DNA of 64,000 bases from Microbacterium protaetiae. GTDB lineage: Bacteria > Actinomycetota > Actinomycetes > Actinomycetales > Microbacteriaceae. The notes beneath the pieces were generated by a model. That model ran no database searches, was not told where the DNA came from, and saw only the letters and a list, made by a program, of their open reading frames with translations. Where the stretch lies: the NCBI RefSeq assembly GCF_004135285.1, contig NZ_CP035494.1:806001-870000 (forward strand), given 5' to 3'. This document shows, piece after piece, positions 35,947-44,010 of the stretch (positions are counted from its first letter, which is position 1; each line of letters opens with the position of its first letter). Made by a program: the position numbers and the translations under genes.

Positions 35947-37449
35947 CTAGTCGTTTCCCGGAAAGCCCATGCTCAGACCCGCGGTCATGTGCTCGGGCCA
36001 CCGCAGGGTCACTGCCTTCTCGCGCGTGAAGAACTGGAAGGACTGCGGCCCGTAGGCCTTCGTGTCACCGAACAGCGAGTCCTTCCATCCGCCGAAGGAG
36101 TGGAAAGCCACCGGAACGGGGATCGGCACGTTCACACCGATCATGCCGACGTGCGCGTCGCGCTGGAACCGTCGGGCCGCGCCGCCGTCGGCCGTGAACA
36201 AGGCCGTTCCGTTGCCGTAGCTGGAGGCGTTTATCAGCTCGATGCCCTCGGCCAGGTCGCGCACGCGCACTATCGAGAGCACCGGCCCGAAGATCTCATC
36301 CGAGTAGACGGTGGAGGATGTCGGGACGCGGTCGATGAGCGTCGGACCGAGCCAGAATCCGCCCTCGTCGCCGTCGACGACGACCTCGCGGCCGTCGCGC
36401 ACCACGGTGGCCCCGTCGTGCGCAGCCACGTCGATGTATGAGGCCACCCGTTCGCGATGCTGGGCCGTCACCAACGGGCCCATGTCGCAGTCGCGACGAC
36501 CGTCGCCCACGCGCAGCGTCGACGCCCGCTCATCGATGCGGCGCACCAGCTCGTCGGCGATCTCGTCGACGGCGAGCACCACGCTGACGGCCATGCAGCG
36601 CTCTCCGGCCGAGCCGTACGCGGCACTGACGGCCGCGTCGGCCGCCGTGTCGAGGTCGGCGTCGCCGAGCACCAGCATATGGTTCTTGGCACCGCCGAAC
36701 GCCTGCACGCGCTTGCCCTGCGCAGACCCGCGCTGATAGACGTACTTGGCGATCGCGGTCGAGCCGACGAACGATATCGCCGCGACATCGGGGTGGTCGA
36801 TGAGGCCGTCGACGGCCTGCTTGTCGCCGTGCAACACGGTGAACACGCCATCGGGGAGCCCTGCCTCTTGCAACAGCTCGGCGATCCAGACGGCGGCGCT
36901 GGGGTCTTTCTCGCTGGGCTTGAGGATCACGGCGTTGCCCGCGGCCAGCGCTATCGGGGCGAACCAGAGCGGTACCATCGCCGGGAAGTTGAAGGGCGAG
37001 ATGATCCCGACCACTCCCAGCGGCTGGCGGAAGGTGAAGGCGTCCACGCCGGTGGAGACGTTGTCGGAGTACTCCCCCTTGGTCAAGTGTGCGAACCCGG
37101 TCGCGAACTCGACGACCTCCAGACCCCGGGATATCTCGCCCAGGGCATCGGAGACCACCTTGCCGTGCTCGTGAGTGATCAGCAGCGCCAGTTCGTCCTT
37201 GCGGGCGTTCAGCAGCTCACGGAAGGCGAACATCACGCGTTGCCGCCGCGCGACCGAGAGCTCGCCCCAGGCGCCGGATGCGGCGCCGGCACTGGCGACC
37301 GCTGCCTGCACATCGCTGTCGTCGGCGAGCACGACCGCGGCGCGCGGCCGGCCCAGCGCGGGGTCGAAGACCGGAGCCGTGCGAGCTCCGGAGCCGGTGG
37401 TGCGCGTTCCTGCGATCCAATGCGGGATGACCGGGATGTCGTTGTCCAT
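35947..37449 (-). CDS. iolA: Malonate/methylmalonate-semialdehyde dehydrogenase (acylating)
   Basis: 500 aa aldehyde dehydrogenase. It turns malonate semialdehyde into acetyl-CoA (inositol route) or methylmalonate semialdehyde into propionyl-CoA (valine). Signatures: SPFNFPAMVPLWF, the nucleotide loop SFVGSTAIAKYVY, AFGGAKNHMLV in place of the usual Glu motif of non-acylating enzymes, and the catalytic Cys in GSAGERCMAVS. The start at 37449 follows AAGGAGAG. Last gene of the iolC-aldolase-iolA operon. Its propionyl-CoA output links to the prp operon. Confidence 0.93.
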   Translation of the reverse strand: MDNDIPVIPHWIAGTRTTGSGARTAPVFDPALGRPRAAVVLADDSDVQAAVASAGAASGAWGELSVARRQRVMFAFRELLNARKDELALLITHEHGKVVSDALGEISRGLEVVEFATGFAHLTKGEYSDNVSTGVDAFTFRQPLGVVGIISPFNFPAMVPLWFAPIALAAGNAVILKPSEKDPSAAVWIAELLQEAGLPDGVFTVLHGDKQAVDGLIDHPDVAAISFVGSTAIAKYVYQRGSAQGKRVQAFGGAKNHMLVLGDADLDTAADAAVSAAYGSAGERCMAVSVVLAVDEIADELVRRIDERASTLRVGDGRRDCDMGPLVTAQHRERVASYIDVAAHDGATVVRDGREVVVDGDEGGFWLGPTLIDRVPTSSTVYSDEIFGPVLSIVRVRDLAEGIELINASSYGNGTALFTADGGAARRFQRDAHVGMIGVNVPIPVPVAFHSFGGWKDSLFGDTKAYGPQSFQFFTREKAVTLRWPEHMTAGLSMGFPGND

Positions 37450-37478
37450 GCAATCTCTCCTTCTGATGTGTGCCGCGC

Positions 37479-38375
37479 TCAGCGGGCCACGGCGGGCGTG
37501 GCGGAATGGACGATGCCGGCGGCGGTGGCCACGGCATCCGCCACCCGCCCGTTTTCGGGGTACAGCAGGCGCCGTCCGGCGACCACGCCGCGCACCCCCG
37601 GCAGCACGAGGGCGTCCTCCCAGGCCCGATAGATGTCGTCGGCACCGCTGTCGGGGTCGCCACCGAGCAGCAGCACCGGCAACGTCGTGGCGGCCATCAC
37701 CTTCTCCATGTCGGGGACGACGGGAAGCTTCAGCCACGTATAGGCCGAGGTGTCGCCGAGACCGGCGGCGATCGAAACCGCTTGCACCATGGCGTCCGCG
37801 GTCAACTCGTTCACCACCACGCCGTTGCGGCGGCGGCTCATGAACGGCTCGATCATGATGGGCAGCTGCAGAGCTGCCGACTCACTGACCAGGCGGCCCA
37901 CCGTCTCAAGCGTGCGCGCGGTGTCGGGATCCTGCAGGTCGATGCGCAGCAGGACCTTGCCGAAGTCGAGCCCGCTGCGCGAGAGCGCACCCGGCGTGTA
38001 GGCGGTCACCCGGTCGTCGAGCTCGAAGACCGCACCGGGCAATCCGGCCCGATTCATCGATCCAGCTATCACCTTGTCATCGAGCACGCCCATGATGAGC
38101 AGGTCTTCGACGATGTCGGGCGTGGCCAGCAGGCCGTCGACACCGGGGCACGACAGCGCTATCGCGAGACGGTCGAGCAGGTCGTAGCGGTCGCCCATGG
38201 CCGTCGAGTCCGACCCCACCCGCAGTGCGCCGCGCGCAGGGTGGTCGGCGGCGATCAGCAGCAGCCGCCCGTCATCGCGCGCGATCGGGCGGGTCGAGCG
38301 TCGCCGGGCGAGTTCACCGATCCGCTCCGGTTCGTGCAGACGCACCTGGCGAATCTGCTCGTACGTGTCACTCAT
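37479..38375 (-). CDS. Cgl0159-type (beta/alpha)8 aldolase-like protein of inositol clusters
   Basis: 298 aa. A TIM barrel with IAADHPARGALRVG near the N terminus, DGLLATPDIVEDLL, VLLRIDLQDP, a Lys strand (TWLKLPVVPDM) and LLLGGDPDSGADDIY near the end. This matches the actinobacterial family named after Corynebacterium Cgl0159, found in iol clusters and often annotated as deoxyribose-phosphate aldolase. No classical iolJ is present, so this protein is the best candidate for cleaving 2-deoxy-5-keto-gluconate-6-phosphate. It overlaps iolC by 8 bases. Confidence 0.8.
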   Translation of the reverse strand: MSDTYEQIRQVRLHEPERIGELARRRSTRPIARDDGRLLLIAADHPARGALRVGSDSTAMGDRYDLLDRLAIALSCPGVDGLLATPDIVEDLLIMGVLDDKVIAGSMNRAGLPGAVFELDDRVTAYTPGALSRSGLDFGKVLLRIDLQDPDTARTLETVGRLVSESAALQLPIMIEPFMSRRRNGVVVNELTADAMVQAVSIAAGLGDTSAYTWLKLPVVPDMEKVMAATTLPVLLLGGDPDSGADDIYRAWEDALVLPGVRGVVAGRRLLYPENGRVADAVATAAGIVHSATPAVAR

Positions 38376-39339
38376 GGGATCCTCCCGACATGATCGCTTC
38401 CACCTCGGCGGTGCTCGGCATCGCCGTCGAGCACTCGCGGCGGCCGGCTACTATCGCTCCGGCCGCGTTGGCGAAGCGAAGACTGCGCTGAAGAGACCAT
38501 CCCTCCAGCAGGGCATGACACAGGGCACCGCCGAACCCGTCGCCGGCACCGAGGCCGTTGACGACCTCGACAGGGTGCGGCGGCACCTCGACGGTCTCGT
38601 CGGCGGTGCGGCCGAGCACCCCGAGCGGGCCGCGCTTGACGACCGCCAGGTGCACGCCACGCTCGAGCAGAGCGTCGGCAGCACGGAAGGGATCGGTCTC
38701 GCCGACGGCGACCTCGCACTCCTCGGCGTTGCCGATGGCAACGGTCACCTTCGGCAGCGCGGCGGCGACGGCACGGGATGCCGCATCCCGGTCGCTCCAG
38801 AACATCGGCCGGTAATCCAGGTCGAGCACCGTCAGCGGTGCGCGGTTGCGCACGCCCCACGCCGCATGATGGGCCGCGTTGCTGGGCTGTTCGCTCAGGC
38901 CTGTCACCGTGGCCCAGAAGATCTTCGCGTCGCGGATGACGGCGTGATCGAGCTCGTCGGACTCGATCTGCAGATCGGGGGCCTTCGGCCGGCGATAGAA
39001 GTAGAGGGGGAAATCGTCGGGCGGAAAGATCTCGCAGAACGTGAGCGGGGTCTGTTGACCCGGCAGCGCCGAGATCTGCCCGACATCGACGCCGAGACGC
39101 TCAAGCTCGCGAAGGATGAAACGCCCGAACGGGTCCTCACCCACTCGAGTGATGACGGCCGAGCGCCGGCTGTGGGCGGCGGCGGCGATGGCGACGTTCG
39201 TCGCGCTGCCGCCGACCGATTTCGTGAAGGTGGTGACGTCTTCGAGCCCGACGCCGGAGTGCGCGGGATACAGATCGATGCCGACGCGCCCCATCGTCAC
39301 GACGTCGTGCGGGGGCGTTGCGGTGCCTGCTTCGGCCAC
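38368..39339 (-). CDS. iolC: 5-dehydro-2-deoxygluconokinase (PfkB family)
   Basis: 323 aa ribokinase-fold kinase that phosphorylates 2-deoxy-5-keto-gluconate. The first PfkB motif is KSVGGSATNVAIAAA (about 40), and the C-terminal one NGLGAGDGFGGALCHAL contains the catalytic Asp. The YFYRRPKAPD segment is typical of IolC. The GTG at 39339 is chosen because GAAGGGA lies 9-10 bases upstream; an ATG at 39390 falls in the operator and lacks a ribosome site. First gene of the iolC-aldolase-iolA operon. Confidence 0.92.
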   Translation of the reverse strand: MAEAGTATPPHDVVTMGRVGIDLYPAHSGVGLEDVTTFTKSVGGSATNVAIAAAAHSRRSAVITRVGEDPFGRFILRELERLGVDVGQISALPGQQTPLTFCEIFPPDDFPLYFYRRPKAPDLQIESDELDHAVIRDAKIFWATVTGLSEQPSNAAHHAAWGVRNRAPLTVLDLDYRPMFWSDRDAASRAVAAALPKVTVAIGNAEECEVAVGETDPFRAADALLERGVHLAVVKRGPLGVLGRTADETVEVPPHPVEVVNGLGAGDGFGGALCHALLEGWSLQRSLRFANAAGAIVAGRRECSTAMPSTAEVEAIMSGGSHE

Positions 39340-39378
39340 GGCGGCTGGTCCCTTCTCATGTGGCGAACAACCTTGAAT

Positions 39379-39390
39379 ATGTTCTAACAT
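39379..39390. promoter_or_regulatory. iol operator ATGTTNNAACAT, site 2
   Basis: ATGTTCTAACAT, with the same 5-bp arms and 2-base centre as the site before iolG, lies 40 bases upstream of iolC. The surrounding AT-rich stretch (39372-39412) is likely the promoter. Two sites in front of the two iol operons indicate one regulon. Confidence 0.65.
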
Positions 39391-39454
39391 ACTGACATAC
39401 TTTCAACCAAACGCGGATATTCGCAGGCATGAACTGCGAAGGCGGAGGAAATAT

Positions 39455-40228
39455 ATGTCACTACATGCGGACCTTTCCAGCTTGTTGTCACTCAGTGCTG
39501 AGCCCAACAGCGTCGAGTTGGCCTTTCGGGTGATCTTCGCCCTGATCGTGGGGTCGGCCGTGGGGTTGGAGCGCCAATGGCGGGCCGGGCTCGCCGGGTT
39601 GCGCACGAACGCTCTCGTCTCCACAGGTGCGGGCCTGTTCGTCGTGATGGGGGCATACGCTTTCGCCGACGGCAGCAGCGCTGACCCGACCCGCGTGGCC
39701 GCCCAGGTCGTGTCGGGCATCGGGTTCCTGGGCGCCGGTGTGATCCTGCGCGAGGGGCTGAACATCCGGGGGCTGAACACCGCGGCAACGCTCTGGTGCT
39801 CGGCAGCGCTGGGGTGCCTGGCCGGCATGGGCATGTATTTCGTGGCGGCGATCGGAACGATAGTGATCATCGCGGCGAACATCCTGCTGCGCTGGCTAGG
39901 AAAGTCGGTGAACCGGAAGAGCCGGCGAGCGCTGGCGGCCACTCCCGACGAGACCGAGTACGTGTTCGAGGTGGTCACGAGTGAGAAGTCGGAACCGCGC
40001 GTGCGCGCGCTGCTGCTGCAGACGCTCAATCGCCCGGAATACAAGCTTCTGGCGGTGTCCGCCTCGCACAAGAAGAACAGCAGCACGGTGTCGCTGCAGG
40101 CCTCGCTGCAGTCGGCATTGGAAGACGCCGCTCCGCTGGAGCGGGCTGTGTCGCGCATGACGCTCGACCCCAAGGTGAAGAAGGCACGCTGGTGGGTCAA
40201 CGACGACGACAACGAAGACGAGTATTGA
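39455..40228 (+). CDS. MgtC/SapB-family membrane protein
   Basis: 257 aa. Five hydrophobic segments in the first 145 residues contain the family blocks GSAVGLERQWRAGLAGLRTN and GIGFLGAGVILREG. A soluble C-terminal domain follows (about 165-250, acidic end DDDNEDEY). GGAGGAAATAT precedes the ATG. MgtC proteins help cells grow at low magnesium and affect ATP/phosphate balance. It is transcribed opposite to the inositol genes on either side and diverges from iolC, sharing its promoter gap. Confidence 0.9.
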   Translation: MSLHADLSSLLSLSAEPNSVELAFRVIFALIVGSAVGLERQWRAGLAGLRTNALVSTGAGLFVVMGAYAFADGSSADPTRVAAQVVSGIGFLGAGVILREGLNIRGLNTAATLWCSAALGCLAGMGMYFVAAIGTIVIIAANILLRWLGKSVNRKSRRALAATPDETEYVFEVVTSEKSEPRVRALLLQTLNRPEYKLLAVSASHKKNSSTVSLQASLQSALEDAAPLERAVSRMTLDPKVKKARWWVNDDDNEDEY

Positions 40229-40233
40229 CGACC

Positions 40234-40261
40234 GTGCGGGCGAGGGATGCCTCGCCCGCAC
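40234..40261. terminator. Bidirectional terminator between mgtC-like gene and IMPase 1
   Basis: A perfect 12-bp stem (GTGCGGGCGAGG and complement) with the tetraloop GATG lies between the converging stops at 40228 and 40272. Confidence 0.85.
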
Positions 40262-40271
40262 GTGAGAGCGC

Positions 40272-41081
40272 TCATGCCGTGATGGCTTCCGCGACCGCGT
40301 CCAGGGTCGGGCAATCCAGGCCGGCGACGGTGGCGACATAGCCGGGCCGGTGATACACCGGGGCGCCGGGCTCTCCACCCATCCCCCGATACACGCCACC
40401 GGCCTGCGTGAGGATGAATCCGGCGGCCGAGACATCCCACGGGTTCACGGCGAAACCGGCCGCGACATCCACCCAGCCGGCTGCCACGTGGCAGATGCTC
40501 ATGGCGGCACTGCCCGGGCGCCGCAGCGCACGGTAGGCCGCGACGAGGGCGCCGAAGCGCTCGAGAGCTGCATCGCCGTGCGCATCGAGGTCGCGCGCAT
40601 TGGGGTACCCGGTGATCAGCGTGGCCTCGTCTTCGGTTTGCGCGCCCCGCGACCGCAGCGGACGATCGTCGAGGTAGGCGCCGTCCAGGTCGGCAGAGAA
40701 CAGAATGTCGGCGACCGGGTCGTAGACGACGCCGGCAACGATGCTGCCCTCGACCTCGGCAGCGATGGAGACGCACCAGAACGCTATCCCGGCTGCGAAG
40801 TTGCTCGTGCCGTCGATGGGGTCGATGTACCAGCGCACCCGGCCCTCGCCGATGGCACCGCCCTCCTCGCCCAGAAACGCCGAGTCGGGCACGGCCGCGG
40901 TCAGCGCCGCCACAAGCGCGCGTTCGGTCGCCTTGTCGTGCACGGTGACGATATCGCGCGCGTCGCGCTTGAACCCGAGCTCCATCTCGCTGCGAAACGC
41001 CCGGCGCAGGGGATCGCGTTGCGCGCGGGCGGCGACGGCGGCGGCATCCTTGAACAGACGGGACTGTGTGGAATCGGTCAT
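40272..41081 (-). CDS. Inositol-monophosphatase-family phosphatase 1
   Basis: 269 aa. The Mg-binding residues are visible: Glu in FLGEEGGAIG (about 72), Asp in YIDPIDGTSNF (about 88-91) and Asp in NPWDVSAAGFIL (about 210). This is the full IMPase set; the enzyme removes phosphate from inositol monophosphate or similar sugar phosphates. It is about 269 aa with no export signal. Last gene of the eight-gene transport block, separated from the upstream binding protein by a stem-loop. It is a paralogue of the gene at 44011-44859. Confidence 0.9.
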   Translation of the reverse strand: MTDSTQSRLFKDAAAVAARAQRDPLRRAFRSEMELGFKRDARDIVTVHDKATERALVAALTAAVPDSAFLGEEGGAIGEGRVRWYIDPIDGTSNFAAGIAFWCVSIAAEVEGSIVAGVVYDPVADILFSADLDGAYLDDRPLRSRGAQTEDEATLITGYPNARDLDAHGDAALERFGALVAAYRALRRPGSAAMSICHVAAGWVDVAAGFAVNPWDVSAAGFILTQAGGVYRGMGGEPGAPVYHRPGYVATVAGLDCPTLDAVAEAITA

Positions 41082-41099
41082 GTGCTGTCCTCTCTCATG

Positions 41100-41131
41100 A
41101 CTGCGGGGCCGCCGGAAGGCGGTCCCGCAGT
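41100..41131 (-). terminator. Intercistronic stem-loop between binding protein 1 and IMPase 1
   Basis: Arms at 41100-41113 and 41118-41131 pair over 13 of 14 bases around the tetraloop GGAA/TTCC. The position after a binding-protein gene suggests mRNA protection and reduced read-through into the phosphatase gene. Confidence 0.65.
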
Positions 41132-41142
41132 GCGTATCGGTG

Positions 41143-42330
41143 TCAGTTCTTGTAGTTGACCTGCCAGAGGTCCTGCCAGTACTGACGCGAGTCGAGATCC
41201 TTGTCAGCGGTGGAGGTGTCGGTGACATAGAGCTTGTCGAGCACCGCCGAGACGCCGCTGGGCTCATCGTCGGGCAGGTCGACGCCCTTGAGCACGGGGG
41301 GCTTGCCGTCAGAGGTCTGCGGCTCGATCCCCTCTTCGGTGAGCAGGTAGTCCACGAACAGCTTCGCCGTGTTCGGGCTCTTCGTCTTGCTGGCGATCAG
41401 CGCGACCTTCGGATACATCCGTCCCGGCCACGGCGACATGCTCTCGCACAGCCCGAGCTTGTAGCCACTGTCTTCGTTCTCGCGGAACTTCGAGGTCGCG
41501 ATGTCGCCGAAGAACGGCTCGTCCTGACCCGGCGCACCGATGGACTCGGCGATGTTGTCGGAACTCTTGTTCAGCAGTGGACCGTTCTGCGCGAGCCGCT
41601 TGACCCATTCGGCCGTCGCGCTGTCTTCGTCGGTCTTCAGGTCTTCGCCGAAGTAGTCCTTGTAAGCGGCGGCGACCTTGTCATCGGCGTGCGTGGCCAG
41701 CTGATTCCAGAAGTCGGTGTCCTGCGGCTTGAGCAGTGGGTCCTGCAGTGACACCTTGCCCTTCCAGTCGTCGGTGGTCAGCGCCCACATGTTGGTGACG
41801 GGGCAGCTCTTGTAGACCTCGGTGTTGTAGGCCCAGACGTTCGCACTGAAGTTGATCACGAGCGGGTCCTGCATGTTCTCGGGCACCACATCGGTCTTGT
41901 CCGGCGGCATCCAGCTGGTGACATAGCCGCGTGGGATCAGTTCGCCCATCGCTTCGGCCGCATCGCTGAGCAGGATCACATCGCCCTGCACGTTGCCCGA
42001 TTCGCCTTCGCGAATGACCATGTCGGCCTGAGCGTCGGCCTCGACCTTGACGCCGGTCGCCTTCACGCCGTACTTCTTCGCGAAGGCCTCGGCCATGTCG
42101 ACGATCTTGCCGGTCGAGTCGTAGACGGTGATGCCCTTCTCCTCTTTCGCCGCGGCGATCAACGCGTCGAGGCTGAAGCCCTCGTCGGGGATGCCGAGCT
42201 CGACGTCGCCGTCGGCCTCGCCCTGCGGGGCTGACGAGGGCGCACAGCCGGCGAGCGAGAGACCGAGCAGGAGCGCCGCGGCCATGCTGAGAGCGGGGAC
42301 GATCGTCCGCCGCGTCGTGGTGCGTTTCAT
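41143..42330 (-). CDS. ABC transporter substrate-binding lipoprotein 1 (AfuA/FbpA-like)
   Basis: 395 aa. Lipoprotein signal with lipobox LAGC (Cys29). The mature protein is a type II binding fold with GITVYDSTGKIVDMAEAF at the first strand, a hinge region WKGKVSLQDP and SPNTAKLFVDYLLTEEG near the end. It belongs to the group that binds ferric ion, thiamine, phosphonates or hexose phosphates. It is clearly a paralogue of the lipoprotein at 44856-46037 (shared THADDKVA, EDSATAEWVKRLA, YWQDLWQVN/WQDFWQVN). Given the two phosphatase types in the same operon, a phosphorylated polyol is the most plausible ligand. Confidence 0.88.
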   Translation of the reverse strand: MKRTTTRRTIVPALSMAAALLLGLSLAGCAPSSAPQGEADGDVELGIPDEGFSLDALIAAAKEEKGITVYDSTGKIVDMAEAFAKKYGVKATGVKVEADAQADMVIREGESGNVQGDVILLSDAAEAMGELIPRGYVTSWMPPDKTDVVPENMQDPLVINFSANVWAYNTEVYKSCPVTNMWALTTDDWKGKVSLQDPLLKPQDTDFWNQLATHADDKVAAAYKDYFGEDLKTDEDSATAEWVKRLAQNGPLLNKSSDNIAESIGAPGQDEPFFGDIATSKFRENEDSGYKLGLCESMSPWPGRMYPKVALIASKTKSPNTAKLFVDYLLTEEGIEPQTSDGKPPVLKGVDLPDDEPSGVSAVLDKLYVTDTSTADKDLDSRQYWQDLWQVNYKN

Positions 42331-42356
42331 CAGGGACTTCCTTGTCTGTGAGGGTG

Positions 42357-43187
42357 CTACACGGGGGTTGACTGGGCATGAGTGGAGACGTCGTCACCGA
42401 CGGCGTCGAGAAAGAGGTCCCGCAGTTCGACGGGATCGGCGACGATAGCGTGCGGGCGAACGGCCAGATCGTACGGCTGCTCGTAGGTGTCGCGGGCCTC
42501 CATGATGATGTTGCCGCCCACACCCGCGCGGGCGCCGCACAGGGCGTCGCGATCGAAATTGTCGCCGACGTACCAGCACTCGGTCACCGGCACGCCGACG
42601 GCGTCGGCGCCGAGCTCGATCATGCGCGGGTTGGGTTTGCGCACTCCCACCTCGTCGCTGTAGATCTGGGCGGCGAACCGGTCGGTCAAGCGGTGCGCGT
42701 CGAGGTAATCGCGGTGCACGACTCCCATGAGAGTGTTGCTGACGATGCCCACCGGCACGCCCGCGGCGTCGGCCGCGTCGAGCAGCTCGGTCATGCCCAC
42801 GCGGGTGCGGCGAGTCTGCTTGAGCTCGCCCATCTGCCGGCACAGCTCGCGGGCGCGGTCGAACACCCAGCGCAGTGCCGGTTCAGGCCAGTCGGCCGCC
42901 ACGAAGTCGCCCCAGAACTGGTCGTAGCGCAGCTCGGCGGGGGCGAATGGACGTGACATGGCGTCTTTCCACCGCGAGTCGGCCTTGGCGCCGGCACGCA
43001 GGTCGCGTTCCACGTCGGCGACGTCGAGCAGGTCGATGCCGTCGGCGTGCATGGCGGCGACGAGCTGCCGCGCGAACACGCGTTGCCAATCGGCGTTGTT
43101 CTCGGTCTCGACGACGACGCCGCCGAAGTCGAGCAGGAGCGCACGAGGCAGGCACAGCTGCTCGGAATAATCGGGAGTGCGGGGCAT
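42357..43187 (-). CDS. HAD-family phosphatase 1
   Basis: 276 aa, HAD subfamily IA. Motif I is LLLDFGGVVVE: the nucleophile Asp is present, and the usual second Asp is Gly, as in YihX-type sugar phosphatases. Motif II is VSNTLMG, motif III the Lys in GVRKPNPRM, and motif IV YVGDNFDRD. Cytosolic. Paralogue of the next HAD gene (25 bases upstream). The family members of this type cleave hexose or polyol phosphates. Its position in an ABC uptake operon implies processing of the imported compound. Confidence 0.88.
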   Translation of the reverse strand: MPRTPDYSEQLCLPRALLLDFGGVVVETENNADWQRVFARQLVAAMHADGIDLLDVADVERDLRAGAKADSRWKDAMSRPFAPAELRYDQFWGDFVAADWPEPALRWVFDRARELCRQMGELKQTRRTRVGMTELLDAADAAGVPVGIVSNTLMGVVHRDYLDAHRLTDRFAAQIYSDEVGVRKPNPRMIELGADAVGVPVTECWYVGDNFDRDALCGARAGVGGNIIMEARDTYEQPYDLAVRPHAIVADPVELRDLFLDAVGDDVSTHAQSTPV

Positions 43188-43211
43188 GGTTCTCTCTCTG
43201 GGTCGGTGTTG

Positions 43212-44009
43212 CTACGAGCCGCTGCGGCTCAGGGAGTCTTCGAAGAGGGCGTGTAGGGCATGGCCGTCGGCAACGACGGCGTCGGGATGCTCGGCGAGGT
43301 CGTAGGGCAGCTCATACGTGCTGCGCGCTTCGACGATGATGTTCGCGCCGACGCCGGCGCGGCGTCCGCAGACGGTGTCGCGATCGAAGTTGTCGCCCAC
43401 GTACCAGCACGCGGCGACGGGTACGCCGATGGCCTGTGCACCGAGCTCGATCATGCGCGGGTTGGGCTTACGGATGCCGACCTCGTCGCTGTAGATCTGC
43501 GCATCGACGTAGCCGGTCAACCCGTTGTCGGCGAGGAAGTCCCGATGCACCTGGCCGCTCAGGGCGTTGCTGACGATGGCGACTGGGATGCCGCGGTGGC
43601 GGGCGGTCGTCAGAAGCTCTGGGATGCCCGGGCGCGTGACGCGGTGCGACTTGACTTCGGTCAGTCGTCGGCAGAGCTCCTGGGCGTTTCGCACGACCAC
43701 CTCACGGGCGCCGGCGGGCCAGTCCGCAGCCACGAAATCGCCCCAGAACGACTCCCATCCCAGTTCCGACGGCGCAAACGGCCGGGACATGGCATCCCGC
43801 CACTTTCCCGCTCCCGCGGTGCCGGCGGTGATGTCACCCACGATGCGTCGACGACCCGGTGCCAGCTGCGCGCCCAGTCGCTGGACGAGCAGCCCGTGCA
43901 CCTCGGCGCCGAGGTCCTGTTGCCAACCGGTCGCGCGCTCGGACTGCACGATGACACCACCGAAATCCAGAAGCAGTCCCTGGGGTGTGGTCAGAACTGC
44001 GGTGGCCAT
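43212..44009 (-). CDS. HAD-family phosphatase 2
   Basis: 265 aa. The same motif set as its neighbour: DFGGVIVQ, VSNALSG, GIRKPNPRM and YVGDNFDRD, plus shared RDAMSRPFAPSEL and SFWGDFVAADWP segments, so the two arose by duplication. The ATG at 44009 follows the IMPase 2 stop by one base and is preferred to a GTG 12 bases upstream that overlaps that gene. Its cap region differs from HAD 1, which may reflect a different phosphate position or substrate. Confidence 0.88.
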   Translation of the reverse strand: MATAVLTTPQGLLLDFGGVIVQSERATGWQQDLGAEVHGLLVQRLGAQLAPGRRRIVGDITAGTAGAGKWRDAMSRPFAPSELGWESFWGDFVAADWPAGAREVVVRNAQELCRRLTEVKSHRVTRPGIPELLTTARHRGIPVAIVSNALSGQVHRDFLADNGLTGYVDAQIYSDEVGIRKPNPRMIELGAQAIGVPVAACWYVGDNFDRDTVCGRRAGVGANIIVEARSTYELPYDLAEHPDAVVADGHALHALFEDSLSRSGS

Positions 44010-44010
44010 G

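Noticed and set aside
39340..39390. ATG at 39390 as the start of iolC
   Set aside because: It sits in the operator palindrome and lacks a ribosome site; the GTG at 39339 has GAAGGGA upstream.
42357..44009. A single HAD gene split by a frameshift
   Set aside because: Both frames carry their own complete set of HAD motifs I-IV and starts, so they are two paralogous genes.
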